This document shows positions 53,059 to 63,050 of a DNA stretch of 64,000 bases, one piece after another. Below the pieces are notes generated by a model that saw only the letters and a list, made by a program, of their open reading frames with translations, ran no database searches and was not told the DNA's origin. Each line of letters starts with the position of its first letter. Within the stretch, counting starts at the first letter, position 1. The stretch covers positions 50,404 through 114,403 of the forward strand of contig CAKVCZ010000007.1 of NCBI GenBank assembly GCA_934726055.1, read 5' to 3'. A program made the translations under genes and the position numbers. Origin of the DNA: an uncultured Candidatus Melainabacteria bacterium (GTDB lineage: Bacteria > Cyanobacteriota > Vampirovibrionia > Gastranaerophilales > Gastranaerophilaceae).

Positions 53059-54021
53059 CTATGCGTGTTTTTTCTGAGCTTTATGTTCTTCCCAGAAATC
53101 AACAAGCATACTTGCAAAGAAAATACTTGAATAAGTACCGATTAGTATACCTAAAATCATTGCTAAAACAAAATCCTTAGTAGTAACACCACCTAAGAAA
53201 TATAAAGCCAACAATGTTATTAAAGTAGTTAATGATGTATTAATACTTCTTGCCATCGTTTGAGATACGCTTGCATCAACGATTTCACCAAATGACATTT
53301 TCTTTGCATAATATCTTAGATTTTCTCTGATTCTGTCGAATACAACAATTGTATCGTGAACAGAGAAACCAATTACTGTTAGTAATGCAGTAATAAATAA
53401 TGCATCAATTTGAACATTGAATGCTACACCTAATATGGCGAAAACACCAACAACAAATAACACGTCATGAATTAATGCAAAAATAGCAGCTAAAGCAAAA
53501 TCGAGTTTAAATCTAAACGATAAATAAACAACTATACCTAAACAAGCAAGTGTCAACGCAACTAAAGAGTTTTTGAAAAGTTCTTTACCTAAATTTGGAC
53601 CGATTGAATTTGTAGAAACCAATTCAGCATTTGGGTAAGAAGATTTTATAACACTTGAAACTCTATCAACTGTTGTAAAATCGTTTTCTGCAATAAATTT
53701 TGTTCTAACTGCAATTATGTCTTGAGTTTTAGAGTTTTCAGCACTGTTTGTGTTAATAATTTGCAAAGATGGTGATGAAACGCCATTCTTTTCAAGATTA
53801 CTTCTTATATTTCCTAAAACATCATTTGCAACTTTTTTATCAATTGCATATTGTAATACTGTACCACCTGTATAATCAATACCAACTTTTAGCGGCACGT
53901 GATTTGCATTATTTACAGATGCATATATCATTGCAATAATACCCGGTAATAGCAACACTGCAGATAAAAACATCCATATCCATTTATATTTAACAACATG
54001 TACTTTAAATTTCGTTTCCAT
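53059..54021 (-). CDS. secF: Protein translocase subunit SecF
   Basis: 320 aa from ATG at 54021 (GAGGTG just upstream; the more upstream ATG at 54105 lies inside secD). Six membrane helices; GIDYTGGTVL near residue 45 and the DTIVVFDRIRENLR block near 225 are the SecF hallmarks. With SecD it uses the proton gradient to complete Sec export. Ends before a nine-base inverted repeat. Confidence 0.95.
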   Translation of the reverse strand: METKFKVHVVKYKWIWMFLSAVLLLPGIIAMIYASVNNANHVPLKVGIDYTGGTVLQYAIDKKVANDVLGNIRSNLEKNGVSSPSLQIINTNSAENSKTQDIIAVRTKFIAENDFTTVDRVSSVIKSSYPNAELVSTNSIGPNLGKELFKNSLVALTLACLGIVVYLSFRFKLDFALAAIFALIHDVLFVVGVFAILGVAFNVQIDALFITALLTVIGFSVHDTIVVFDRIRENLRYYAKKMSFGEIVDASVSQTMARSINTSLTTLITLLALYFLGGVTTKDFVLAMILGILIGTYSSIFFASMLVDFWEEHKAQKKHA

Positions 54022-54031
54022 ATTCACCTCA

Positions 54032-55336
54032 CTAATCCAATACACCAAATTTAGCTTTTTCACGTTTTGTTTCAGTTCCTGCATAAGCAGTACCAATCTC
54101 ATCACGCTTTAAACCAAATAACGCAGGATATTTTAATTCACCTGTACCAAAAATTAAATGCATAAAGTTTTTAGTAACAGTAATTGCACTAAACATTGAA
54201 ACAACTACACCCAATGCAAGTGTAAGTGCAAAACCCTTAACAATACTTGTACCTAAGAAATAAAGAATTGTACAAGTAATGATTGTAGTCATATTTGAGT
54301 CAAAAATACTTGTAAATGCCCTATCAAAACCTGCATTGATTGCTGTAAATAGTGTTCTACCTGCACGAAGTTCTTCTTTTGTTCTTTCAAAAATAAGTAT
54401 ATTCGCATCAACAGCCATACCGATTGAAAGAATAAAACCTGCAATACCTGCCAATGTCAATGTTACAGATAGTTGTTTAAATAATGCAAATAACAATATA
54501 CTATATATAACTAGTGCAATGTCCGCAATTAAACCCGGCAATCTATAATACGCAATCATAAAAATAGCGACCAAACCTAAACCGACAGCACCTGCGATTC
54601 TTGATTTTTCAATACTATCAGCACCCAATGTAGCACCAACTGTATTTTCCTCAATAATTTTTGCAGGAACAGGAAGAGCACCGGCATTTAATAAATCAAC
54701 CATTTCTTTTGCTTCTTCATAAGCAAAACCGTTATCTCCACCAGAGATTTGAGCTCTACCACCAATAATCGGCTCTCTTATAACAGGAGCAGATGTCAAT
54801 TCTCCATTAAAGAAAATAGCCATAGGTTTTCCAACTAATTGCTGTGTCAATTCTGCGAATTTTCTTGTACCCTTATCATTAAATTCCAAATCAACAACCC
54901 ATTGTCCGTTTGTACTTGTACTTAGAATTGCTTTATTTAAGTCATTGCCGGTTAAACCTGTATCAACCCAAGTAACATTACTACCATTTTGAACTTCTTT
55001 CTTAAAAGCTAACTCTGCAGTTTCACCCAAGAATTTTTTTGCTTGATTTAAGTCTTTAACAGCAGGTATTTCAACAACAAGTCTTTTTTCACCTTGTCTA
55101 TATACGACCGTTTCAGCAACACCAAGTTTATTTACACGATTTTCAATTGCAAATTGCAAACTATCCATCATCTCAGGAGTAATTTTTGCAACAGTTGCAG
55201 TTGTTTGAGCTTCAAGAACCAATCTTGAACCTCCTACCAAATCCAAACCTAACTTTGTTGGTTTTAGAAAAATTATTGCAATTGCTACAATAACAAGAGC
55301 CACAATTCCCCAAAACAATAAAATTTTATTCTTCAT
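54032..55336 (-). CDS. secD: Protein translocase subunit SecD
   Basis: 434 aa. N-terminal helix, LGLDLVGGSRLVLEA, the large periplasmic P1 region, and the D4-D5 helices with GMAVDANILIFERTKEELR. Short form, typical outside Proteobacteria. First of the secD-secF pair; the gap to secF is ten bases. Confidence 0.95.
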   Translation of the reverse strand: MKNKILLFWGIVALVIVAIAIIFLKPTKLGLDLVGGSRLVLEAQTTATVAKITPEMMDSLQFAIENRVNKLGVAETVVYRQGEKRLVVEIPAVKDLNQAKKFLGETAELAFKKEVQNGSNVTWVDTGLTGNDLNKAILSTSTNGQWVVDLEFNDKGTRKFAELTQQLVGKPMAIFFNGELTSAPVIREPIIGGRAQISGGDNGFAYEEAKEMVDLLNAGALPVPAKIIEENTVGATLGADSIEKSRIAGAVGLGLVAIFMIAYYRLPGLIADIALVIYSILLFALFKQLSVTLTLAGIAGFILSIGMAVDANILIFERTKEELRAGRTLFTAINAGFDRAFTSIFDSNMTTIITCTILYFLGTSIVKGFALTLALGVVVSMFSAITVTKNFMHLIFGTGELKYPALFGLKRDEIGTAYAGTETKREKAKFGVLD

Positions 55337-55407
55337 TTTATCTTCCTTTATAAATATACTACCGTCTATTTTATCAAAAAAATATTAATATGAATAACCC
55401 AAGTTGA

Positions 55408-56301
55408 CTATTCTCGTTCTATTGAATCCATTATTGCAAATAATTCTGCTTTTTGCTCGTAATTTAGAATAACTAAAGGTAATCTCACATAATCTTTAAT
55501 TATACCTAATTTTGATAATGCAGCTTTTACAGGAACAGGATTTGGAGCCATAAACAAAGCTTTGAACATTGGATATAGTATCATGTGCATATTTAAAGCA
55601 GACTTAACTTGACCATTTTTAAAATCATCAATCATACTTTTTATTTCTTCTCCATATATGTGCGAAGCAACTGATACAACACCTTTTGCCCCCAACGATA
55701 ACATTGGTAAAGTTAAACTGTCATCACCACTATAAATTTCAAAATTCTCAGGACACAAATCTCTCATTTCTGAAATTTTATCCAAATCGCCTAAACTTTG
55801 TTTTATTGCAACAATATTTTCATATTTTTCAGCCAAATATTTCACAGTTTCAGGTTTTATTTCAATTCCTGTACGAGATGGAATATTATATAAAATTACA
55901 GGCAATTTTACAGACTCCGCAACTGCCCCAAAATGAGCCTTTAAACCTTCTTGTGATGGCTTATTATAATATGGAACAACAGAAAGAATTGCATCAGCAC
56001 CTTCTTTTTCTGCCATCTTTGCATATTTAATTGCTTCGGCAGTAGAATTCGAACCTGCACTCAATATTACTTTACACTCGTTTTTAACAGCACGTTTAAC
56101 AGTACTCAATAATTCCACTTCTTCTTCATTTGTCAATGTTGGAGATTCACCTGTCGTACCAGCAACAATAATTGAATCAGTGCCATTTTCTATAAGATAA
56201 GATGCTAGCTGAGCAGCTTTATCATAATCAACATTACCTTCCTTTGTAAAAGGTGTAACCATTGCTGTTATAACTTCTCCCGCATCAAAAAGTATAGTCA
56301 T
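55408..56301 (-). CDS. dapA: 4-hydroxy-tetrahydrodipicolinate synthase
   Basis: 297 aa. GTTGESPTLTNEEE near residue 45, Schiff-base Lys in VAIKQSLGD near 163, YNIPSRTG with the catalytic Tyr near 134, and ASHIYGEE. Makes the lysine/diaminopimelate precursor. AAGGAGG precedes the ATG. Monocistronic; divergent from the LPS-export operon. Confidence 0.96.
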   Translation of the reverse strand: MTILFDAGEVITAMVTPFTKEGNVDYDKAAQLASYLIENGTDSIIVAGTTGESPTLTNEEEVELLSTVKRAVKNECKVILSAGSNSTAEAIKYAKMAEKEGADAILSVVPYYNKPSQEGLKAHFGAVAESVKLPVILYNIPSRTGIEIKPETVKYLAEKYENIVAIKQSLGDLDKISEMRDLCPENFEIYSGDDSLTLPMLSLGAKGVVSVASHIYGEEIKSMIDDFKNGQVKSALNMHMILYPMFKALFMAPNPVPVKAALSKLGIIKDYVRLPLVILNYEQKAELFAIMDSIERE

Positions 56302-56430
56302 GAAAAATCCTCCTTATATAAAATATATTATAAAACATCAATGCAAATATGAAATATGTTAACAAAAATAATTCATAAATTCTTAACATAAGAATTTATT
56401 TTTTTAGTTCATGATAAAATCTAATATGTT

Positions 56431-57078
56431 ATGAAAAGATTTTTGGTATATTTAAGAAAATTAAAGAATTTAAATAATAAGCAAAAGGCCTACGTAATAT
56501 TGTTTTTTGCACTTGGCATGACTTTGCTATGGGCATTTTTGGGTGCAGGTTTTTTAACTCATGGATTTTCACGTTCCCAAGTTAAAAATGGGGAAGACAG
56601 ACAAAAAATTGATGCATCAAGCATGATTTTGACTGAAACTAAAGAAGGTACAAAGTTTTGGGAAATTTATGGAGAAACCGGTACTTACAACACTGATGAA
56701 AAAGTCGCTCTTTTAACAAATGTTATGGGGAATTTCTACAAAAACAACGAAGTTACAATGAGTTTTCAATCCACACAAGCGACATATAATGAAGTTAAAA
56801 ATCAGATTATACTATATAACAACACATATATAGTGATAAAGGACGGAACCTCTCTTAGAGCAGACAGGCTCATTTGGTCTGGCTCAGATAAGGATATTCA
56901 AGCTCAAGGAAATATCATTATCAATAAAAATGGAGAGCTTTTTGCAACAGGAGATAAAGTTATCATAAGCCCTGATTACAGTCATTTTAAAATTGTTGGA
57001 AAGACAGTATCCAAGATATTTGATAAAAATGGAAATAAAAATGCCGGAAAAAGAGATTCGAAAGGAATATTATTCTAA
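56431..57078 (+). CDS. lptC: LPS export protein LptC-like
   Basis: 215 aa. A single N-terminal membrane helix (about 22-45) and a periplasmic beta-jellyroll domain (FWEIYGETGTYNTDEKVALL, ANGNIIINKNG-like repeats) match LptC. It hands LPS from LptB2FG to LptA. TGATAAAAT lies ten bases before the ATG with no ribosome binding site, so an almost leaderless mRNA is likely. The stop overlaps the next start (TAATG). Confidence 0.85.
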   Translation: MKRFLVYLRKLKNLNNKQKAYVILFFALGMTLLWAFLGAGFLTHGFSRSQVKNGEDRQKIDASSMILTETKEGTKFWEIYGETGTYNTDEKVALLTNVMGNFYKNNEVTMSFQSTQATYNEVKNQIILYNNTYIVIKDGTSLRADRLIWSGSDKDIQAQGNIIINKNGELFATGDKVIISPDYSHFKIVGKTVSKIFDKNGNKNAGKRDSKGILF

Positions 57079-58043
57079 TGAAAAAACTGATAATAACATT
57101 AAGCTTAGTTATAATTGCAATATCAACAATAGCAATGGCATCTGATCTTGTAATTGAATCAAAAACACAATCATACAACGAAAAAGAGAATAAAATAAAA
57201 TTTGAAGATGATGTAAAAGTTCATTTAGATGACTTACATATAGTAGGGGACAAAGCAGATGTCAGCGTTACTAAAAATAATCAATTAGACACTGCGACAT
57301 TCTACGATAAACCGTATGCATATCAAGTTCAAAACAGTAAAAAACGTGAAGTAAAAGCGAACATATTGAAGCTATCATTAATAACAAAAGTTATAAGAGC
57401 AGAAGGTGATACCCAATCATCAATTATGGAGGGGAACAAACCACTTGTTGTAATAACTGCCGATACACAAGAATATGACACAAAAACTAACATCATGACT
57501 GCAATGGGTGGAGTTGTTATAAAATATAATGACGTTGAAACATTCTCTGATAAAGCTGTTATAAAAACTACATCTAAAGGAGATATCCAAAGACTTGATT
57601 TGTACGGACATGCAAAAGTACAAGAAAAAGTAAACAACGCAGAAGCTGACCACTTTACATACGATGCACTAAAAGACGAAATTTACTCAGAAGGTAATAC
57701 AATGTCGCATACAGAGCTTGAAGGCGGCGTACCTCTCGTTGTAAGAGCACGCTACCAACAATACAGCAAAAAACAAAATATATTCAATGCTGGAGGAAAT
57801 GTAAGAGTTTGGTATGATGATTACTATGCAAAAGGTCCAAAAATGACTGTATATCCGGATAAAGCTACAAACAAATTCAATGAAATATTCTTTACAGGAC
57901 GTTCATTTATAAATCAGGGCGACAGAACTATTTATGCGGACAAAATCAAAATGATTTTAAAACCTAAAGATTTCTTTGCAGAAGGTAATACAAGGACAAT
58001 CATAAGAAATATTCAATCAGAATCAACAGAAGGTAAAAAGTAA
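57078..58043 (+). CDS. LptA/OstA-like LPS transport protein
   Basis: 321 aa. Signal peptide MKKLIITLSLVIIAISTIAM followed by beta-strand repeats of the OstA/LptA jellyroll (KIKFEDDVKVHLDDLHIVGD, IMTAMGGVVIKYNDVETFSD, NIFNAGGNVRVWYDDYYAKG). Longer than E. coli LptA (185 aa), so it holds two OstA units. It would form the periplasmic bridge for LPS. Start overlaps the lptC stop. Confidence 0.85.
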   Translation: MKKLIITLSLVIIAISTIAMASDLVIESKTQSYNEKENKIKFEDDVKVHLDDLHIVGDKADVSVTKNNQLDTATFYDKPYAYQVQNSKKREVKANILKLSLITKVIRAEGDTQSSIMEGNKPLVVITADTQEYDTKTNIMTAMGGVVIKYNDVETFSDKAVIKTTSKGDIQRLDLYGHAKVQEKVNNAEADHFTYDALKDEIYSEGNTMSHTELEGGVPLVVRARYQQYSKKQNIFNAGGNVRVWYDDYYAKGPKMTVYPDKATNKFNEIFFTGRSFINQGDRTIYADKIKMILKPKDFFAEGNTRTIIRNIQSESTEGKK

Positions 58044-58813
58044 TGTCAGAAACTCTGGATAAAGCACTTAAGTTATTTCAAGAACGAAATTACAAAGAAG
58101 CAATTGATGCGTTTCAGGTAGTTATCGAAAACGAAGACGAAAGTGCGGAAATTTATAACAATATCGGAGTATCTTATTCAAATCTTGGCGATTATAAAAG
58201 TGCAGAAAACTATTTAAATAAAGCATTGAAGTTGGATTCTACACTACCTCAAATATACCTAAATATGTCGGATGTTTATTATCGTCAAAAAGAAATTGCA
58301 CTTGCAATAGAATGTTTACGAGCAGGAGAGGTAGCGTTACCTGATAATACTGTAATTCCACACTATCTTGCCAGAATTTTAATGGAAGATGCACAACAAG
58401 ATTTAGCAATTGATGAATTAGATAAAATTTTAGAAAAAGAACCAAACAACTATGATGCTTATTATGATTTAGGCCGAATTTATTTTGAAATGGGAAATTG
58501 GGATGCCGCTATTGATAATTTTGAAAACATTTTAGAATTTAAAGATCAAAATGAACTAATATACTTCTACCTTGGAGAGGCTTACGAGGCAAATGATGAA
58601 ATAGATAAAGCTATTTCAAATTACTTAAAAGCTACTGCGGTAAACGATAAATTTCATCCGGCATTTAAAAAACTTGGCATGTTGTTTATGGCAAGGGAAG
58701 ATTTTTCAGATGCAATTGAATATTTTGAAGATTACATAAATTTTGACATTCCGGAAGAAGAAAAGAAAAATATCCAAAATTTAATAGAGAGAATAAAAAT
58801 AAAAAAGGTATAG
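58043..58813 (+). CDS. TPR protein of the LPS-export operon
   Basis: 256 aa, about seven TPR units (for example YNNIGVSYSNLGDYKSAENY, YDLGRIYFEMGNWDAAIDNF) from residue 1 to 245, with no signal peptide. Start overlaps the preceding stop by one base (TAATG), so it is coupled to LptA. Likely a cytosolic scaffold; partner unknown. Confidence 0.85.
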   Translation: MSETLDKALKLFQERNYKEAIDAFQVVIENEDESAEIYNNIGVSYSNLGDYKSAENYLNKALKLDSTLPQIYLNMSDVYYRQKEIALAIECLRAGEVALPDNTVIPHYLARILMEDAQQDLAIDELDKILEKEPNNYDAYYDLGRIYFEMGNWDAAIDNFENILEFKDQNELIYFYLGEAYEANDEIDKAISNYLKATAVNDKFHPAFKKLGMLFMAREDFSDAIEYFEDYINFDIPEEEKKNIQNLIERIKIKKV

Positions 58814-58819
58814 AAGAAC

Positions 58820-59905
58820 ATGGACAAGTTTTGGGTAGGATTGTCAAGCATAGAAAAATTAGACAGCAAGTTTATCCTTGCACTTTATAACCATTTTAAC
58901 AATATTGAAAAAGCTTTTTACGCAACAAAAAAAGAACTGGAAGATATTGACGGATTAAATATAAAAAAAGCAGAACACTTTTTAAGTCTTAGAGATTCAA
59001 TCAATTTAGAAGAAAAACTTGATTACGTAATAAGAAATAACATAAAAGTTATTAGCTATGAAAATGAAGATTACCCAAAACTTTTAAAGGAAATAGACAA
59101 TCCGCCAGCAGTTTTGTATGTTAAAGGGGACTTAGCCACATGCAACTTGAATAAAACCATAGCAGTAGTTGGTTCAAGAAAAGCCAGCTTTAATGGAAAA
59201 GAAGCCCTTAAGCTTGTGCTAAAAGACCTGACAAACACAGACATTTGCATTGTATCAGGACTTGCATCAGGGATAGATACAACGGCCCACCATACAGCAA
59301 TAGAAAACAACTTGAAAACAATAGGTGTAATCGCTAGTGGATTTGACTTTGTTTATCCCGAAAGTAACAGAGCTTTATATCAAAGTATCATAAACGGTGG
59401 TGGTGCAATAATTACAGAATACTACCCGACATTTGAACCATTTAAATACAGATTCCCTGAAAGAAACAGAATCGTAACAGGTTTAAGTTTTGGAACAGTG
59501 GTTGTTGAAGCAACATTAAAAAGCGGTGCATTAATTAGTGCAAATTTAACATTAGAACAAGGCAGAGAATTAATGTGCATTCCGGGATTAATAACAAGTC
59601 CTAATACAAAGGGAATATATAAGCTTATTAAAAATGGAGCAACCATTGTAACTGAAGGCGAAGATATTTTAAATGCACTTAATTGGGAAATAAAAAGTAA
59701 TAACAACGAACAACAGTTACTGAACCTTGATTTAAACAGCGATGAAGAAAGCATAATTGAATCAGTTGAAATAGAGCCCAAAGGCTTTGATAGCATACAA
59801 AATGAAACAAAAATAAGCACTGAAGATTTATTGATGTGCTTGACAACATTAGAACTTAAGGGCATAATAAAACAAGTAGAAGGGGATAGGTACCAAAAGG
59901 TTTAA
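58820..59905 (+). CDS. dprA: DNA processing protein DprA
   Basis: 361 aa. An N-terminal HhH-like part (LEDIDGLNIKKAEHFL) comes first. The Rossmann domain (VVGSRKASFNGKEA, VSGLASGIDTTAHHTAI, GVIASGFDFVYPESN, FPERNRIVTGLSFGTVVVEA) follows, with a C-terminal winged helix (CLTTLELKGIIKQVEG). It loads RecA on incoming single-stranded DNA in natural transformation. Directly before topA, a common pairing. Confidence 0.95.
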   Translation: MDKFWVGLSSIEKLDSKFILALYNHFNNIEKAFYATKKELEDIDGLNIKKAEHFLSLRDSINLEEKLDYVIRNNIKVISYENEDYPKLLKEIDNPPAVLYVKGDLATCNLNKTIAVVGSRKASFNGKEALKLVLKDLTNTDICIVSGLASGIDTTAHHTAIENNLKTIGVIASGFDFVYPESNRALYQSIINGGGAIITEYYPTFEPFKYRFPERNRIVTGLSFGTVVVEATLKSGALISANLTLEQGRELMCIPGLITSPNTKGIYKLIKNGATIVTEGEDILNALNWEIKSNNNEQQLLNLDLNSDEESIIESVEIEPKGFDSIQNETKISTEDLLMCLTTLELKGIIKQVEGDRYQKV

Positions 59906-59909
59906 TATT

Positions 59910-62213
59910 ATGGCAGCCACAAAAACAAAAGATAAAACAGAAAAAGAAAATACCGAAAAGAAAACGACTAAAAAAAATGCAAAAAATGAAAAAGCTCTTG
60001 TGATAGTCGAATCTCCTGCAAAATCTAAAACAATAAAAAAAATATTGGGAGATAACTATACAATTGAAGCCAGTTTTGGACACATTAGAGATTTTCCGAA
60101 AAATGTTTTAGGATTTGATGTTGCAAATAATTTTGAACCCAGCTTTGTTATTATTCCTGAAAAGAAAAAAGTTGTTGATAAATTAAATGAAATTGCAAAA
60201 AAATGTGCAAAAGTTTACCTTGCATCCGATCCCGACCGTGAAGGAGAAGCGATTGCATGGCATGTCAGACAAGTTTTGGATGTAGAAGATAAAAAGATTC
60301 AAAGAATTGAATTTAACGAAATCACTCCAAAAGCAGTAAAACATGCTGTTGAAAATCCAAGAGAAATAGATTACGACAGGGTAAAAGCACAACAAACCCG
60401 TCAAATTTTGGATAGACTTGTTGGTTACAAAATAAGTCCTGTTCTATGGGAAAAATTAAGAAACAACCATCTATCAGCAGGTAGAGTTCAATCAGTTGCT
60501 CTTAGAATGATTTGCGAAAGAGAAGATGAAATTGAAGCCTTCAAACCGGTTGAATACTGGAGTATTTCAACAATTTTAGAAAAAGAAAAAGCCGAATTTG
60601 AAGCTGAACTTCAAAAACACAAAGATAAAAAAGTTGAAATATCAAATGAAGAACAAGCGACAAAAATAGTTGAATATTTGACTCAAAAATCAACAGAATA
60701 TGTTGTTGATAAAGTAGCAACAAGAGAAACTACAAGAAAGCCATCACCACCATTTATAACATCAACCCTTCAAAGAGAAGCCTCATCAAAACTTGGCTAC
60801 GGTGTAGCAAAAACAATGCAAATTGCCCAAAAACTGTATGAAGGTATCGAAATTGGATCTGATGGTGCAGTTGGGCTAATCACATACATGAGAACAGACT
60901 CTGTTAGAATTTCGGATGATGCTCAAGCTGCAGCAAAAGAATTTATTGTCGAAAATTACGGAGAAAATTATTATCCTGAAACCCCAAATAATTACGTTAA
61001 ATCAGGAAAGAAAAATGTTCAAGATGCTCACGAAGCAATTCGTCCATCTTATCCAAGCAGAACACCGCAAAGTTTAAAATCACATTTAACAAACGAACAG
61101 TATCGTTTATATAAGCTAATTTGGGATAGATTCATGTCCTCTCAAATGCAAAACGCAAAAATTTCAAACACATCAATAGATATAAAAGCTGGTGATTATA
61201 CTCTAAAGGCAGGTACCAGCTCTGTTGTATTTGACGGATTCTTAAAATTATATTCAGAAGATGAAACAGATGCGAAGAAAAATATTCCGGAAATGAAAAA
61301 AGGCGATATATTAAATTGCAAAAAAGTATCTCCGAAACAACATTTCACTCAACCTCCACCAAGATTTAGTGAAGCTTCACTTGTAAAAGCATTGGAAGAA
61401 CACGGAATTGGACGACCTTCAACATACGCACCTATTATTACAAAAATCCAGACAAAAGGTTATGTCGAAAAAATTGAAAAAGCTCTTGCTCCAACACTTT
61501 TAGGCAGAACTGTTTCAAAACAACTTGTAGCTCATTTTACAAAAATTATGGACTACGAATTTACGGCAGGCATGGAAGCAAAACTTGATGATATTGCAGA
61601 CAAAAAAGCATCATCAGACAAAATATTAAAAGATTTTTATGAGCCTTTTGTTCAAACAGTAACAGAAGCAAGACAGAATATGGAGAGAATAAACATCGAA
61701 AGCGATGTTGTTTGTCCAAATTGCGGAAAACCTATGGTTGTAAGAACAAGCCGATTTGGCTCACAATTTTTAGGCTGTTCAGGCTACCCCGAATGTAAAA
61801 CTATGATGCCATTGAATTCAAAACCTGAAGATGCCAATTCTAAACCTGAAGTTTGCGAAGAAAAATGTGAAAAGTGTAATTCTGATATGATTTATAAAGT
61901 TGGACCATACGGAAAATACATGGAATGCACAAATCCTGATTGCAAAAATAGAAAACGAGTAGTTGTAACAACAGGTGTAAAATGTCCAAAATGCGGGAAT
62001 GGAGAAATTGTACAAAGAAAATCAAAATACGGAAAGATATTCTACGGTTGCAATAAGTATCCCGACTGTGATTTTGTCATTTGGAACGAACCAACAGGAG
62101 AAAAATGTCCTGAATGTGGTTCTTTATTAGTGAAAAAAGTTTTAAAGAAGGGTACATTTGAAGAATGTTCTTCAAAAACTTGTAATTATTCAAAGGAAAT
62201 TGAAAATGTATAA
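59910..62213 (+). CDS. topA: DNA topoisomerase I
   Basis: 767 aa. After a Lys/Glu/Thr tail, TOPRIM starts at ALVIVESPAKSKTI and has the DPDREGEAIAWHV motif; the catalytic Tyr is in LITYMRTDSVR near residue 325. Four C-terminal zinc ribbons follow (CPNC..CSGYPEC, CEKC..CTNPDC, CPKC..CNKYPDC, CPEC..CSSKTC). Relaxes negative supercoils. Its end overlaps aroE by eight bases. Confidence 0.97.
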   Translation: MAATKTKDKTEKENTEKKTTKKNAKNEKALVIVESPAKSKTIKKILGDNYTIEASFGHIRDFPKNVLGFDVANNFEPSFVIIPEKKKVVDKLNEIAKKCAKVYLASDPDREGEAIAWHVRQVLDVEDKKIQRIEFNEITPKAVKHAVENPREIDYDRVKAQQTRQILDRLVGYKISPVLWEKLRNNHLSAGRVQSVALRMICEREDEIEAFKPVEYWSISTILEKEKAEFEAELQKHKDKKVEISNEEQATKIVEYLTQKSTEYVVDKVATRETTRKPSPPFITSTLQREASSKLGYGVAKTMQIAQKLYEGIEIGSDGAVGLITYMRTDSVRISDDAQAAAKEFIVENYGENYYPETPNNYVKSGKKNVQDAHEAIRPSYPSRTPQSLKSHLTNEQYRLYKLIWDRFMSSQMQNAKISNTSIDIKAGDYTLKAGTSSVVFDGFLKLYSEDETDAKKNIPEMKKGDILNCKKVSPKQHFTQPPPRFSEASLVKALEEHGIGRPSTYAPIITKIQTKGYVEKIEKALAPTLLGRTVSKQLVAHFTKIMDYEFTAGMEAKLDDIADKKASSDKILKDFYEPFVQTVTEARQNMERINIESDVVCPNCGKPMVVRTSRFGSQFLGCSGYPECKTMMPLNSKPEDANSKPEVCEEKCEKCNSDMIYKVGPYGKYMECTNPDCKNRKRVVVTTGVKCPKCGNGEIVQRKSKYGKIFYGCNKYPDCDFVIWNEPTGEKCPECGSLLVKKVLKKGTFEECSSKTCNYSKEIENV

Positions 62214-63048
62214 ATTGGGTTTAATTGGATATCCTTTAGGACATTCTATCTCTGCTGTGATACAAAAAGCAGGCTTTGAAAGCATAAACGAAACAGGTAC
62301 ATACGAAATTCTTGAAACTCCACCTGATGATTTAGTAGATAGAGTTAAATTTTTAAAAATAAATAACTATGACGGATTTAATGTAACAATCCCATTAAAA
62401 GTGCCTATTTCACTATTTTTAGACGAAATTGACGAATCTGCAAACATTGCAGGATGTGCGAACACAGTCAAAATCCAATCAGACAGAAGTTTTAAAGGTT
62501 ATAACACTGATATTTACGGATTTTGGGCGGCTCTACCAAAGAATGTAAATTTGTCCGGCAAAAAAGCTGGAATTATAGGAACAGGCGGAGCCTCAAGAGC
62601 TGCAACAGTAGGACTTATTCAAGCAGGAGTAACCGAAATTACATACTATTGCAGAAATGTTATAAATTCTGCTCAAATGATTAATTCGATGAGAGAAGCA
62701 TTCCCTGAAATAAAGTTTAACAGTTGCCAAATACAACTTTTACAAGGGTTAACTGAGCTTTCTATCCTAGTAAACTGTACACCAATTGGTATGAGAGGTC
62801 ATTCAATGGATGAAATGCCTATTGGAAAATATGATTTAATGAAAATAGATAGAAGTGCGATAATATACGATGTTATATACAATCCAACAAAAACATTACT
62901 GCTAAAAACAGCAGAAGAACAGGGTTTCACAACTGTAAACGGATTGGATATGTTAATTCATCAAGGAGCAAAAGCACTTGAAATATGGACAGGCAAAACA
63001 CCTGATGTTCAAACAATGAAAATCGCTGCGCTCCAAGCATTACAATAG
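62206..63048 (+). CDS. aroE: Shikimate dehydrogenase
   Basis: 280 aa from the ATG at 62206, which has AAAGGAAA seven bases upstream and begins YKLGLIGYPLGHSISAVIQK. Shikimate site Ser/Ser/Lys (GHSIS, NVTIPLK), NADPH motif GTGGASRAATVGL near residue 128, and catalytic Asp in TDIYGFWAAL. Reduces 3-dehydroshikimate. Overlaps the last codons of topA. Confidence 0.95.
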   Translation: MYKLGLIGYPLGHSISAVIQKAGFESINETGTYEILETPPDDLVDRVKFLKINNYDGFNVTIPLKVPISLFLDEIDESANIAGCANTVKIQSDRSFKGYNTDIYGFWAALPKNVNLSGKKAGIIGTGGASRAATVGLIQAGVTEITYYCRNVINSAQMINSMREAFPEIKFNSCQIQLLQGLTELSILVNCTPIGMRGHSMDEMPIGKYDLMKIDRSAIIYDVIYNPTKTLLLKTAEEQGFTTVNGLDMLIHQGAKALEIWTGKTPDVQTMKIAALQALQ

Positions 63049-63050
63049 AC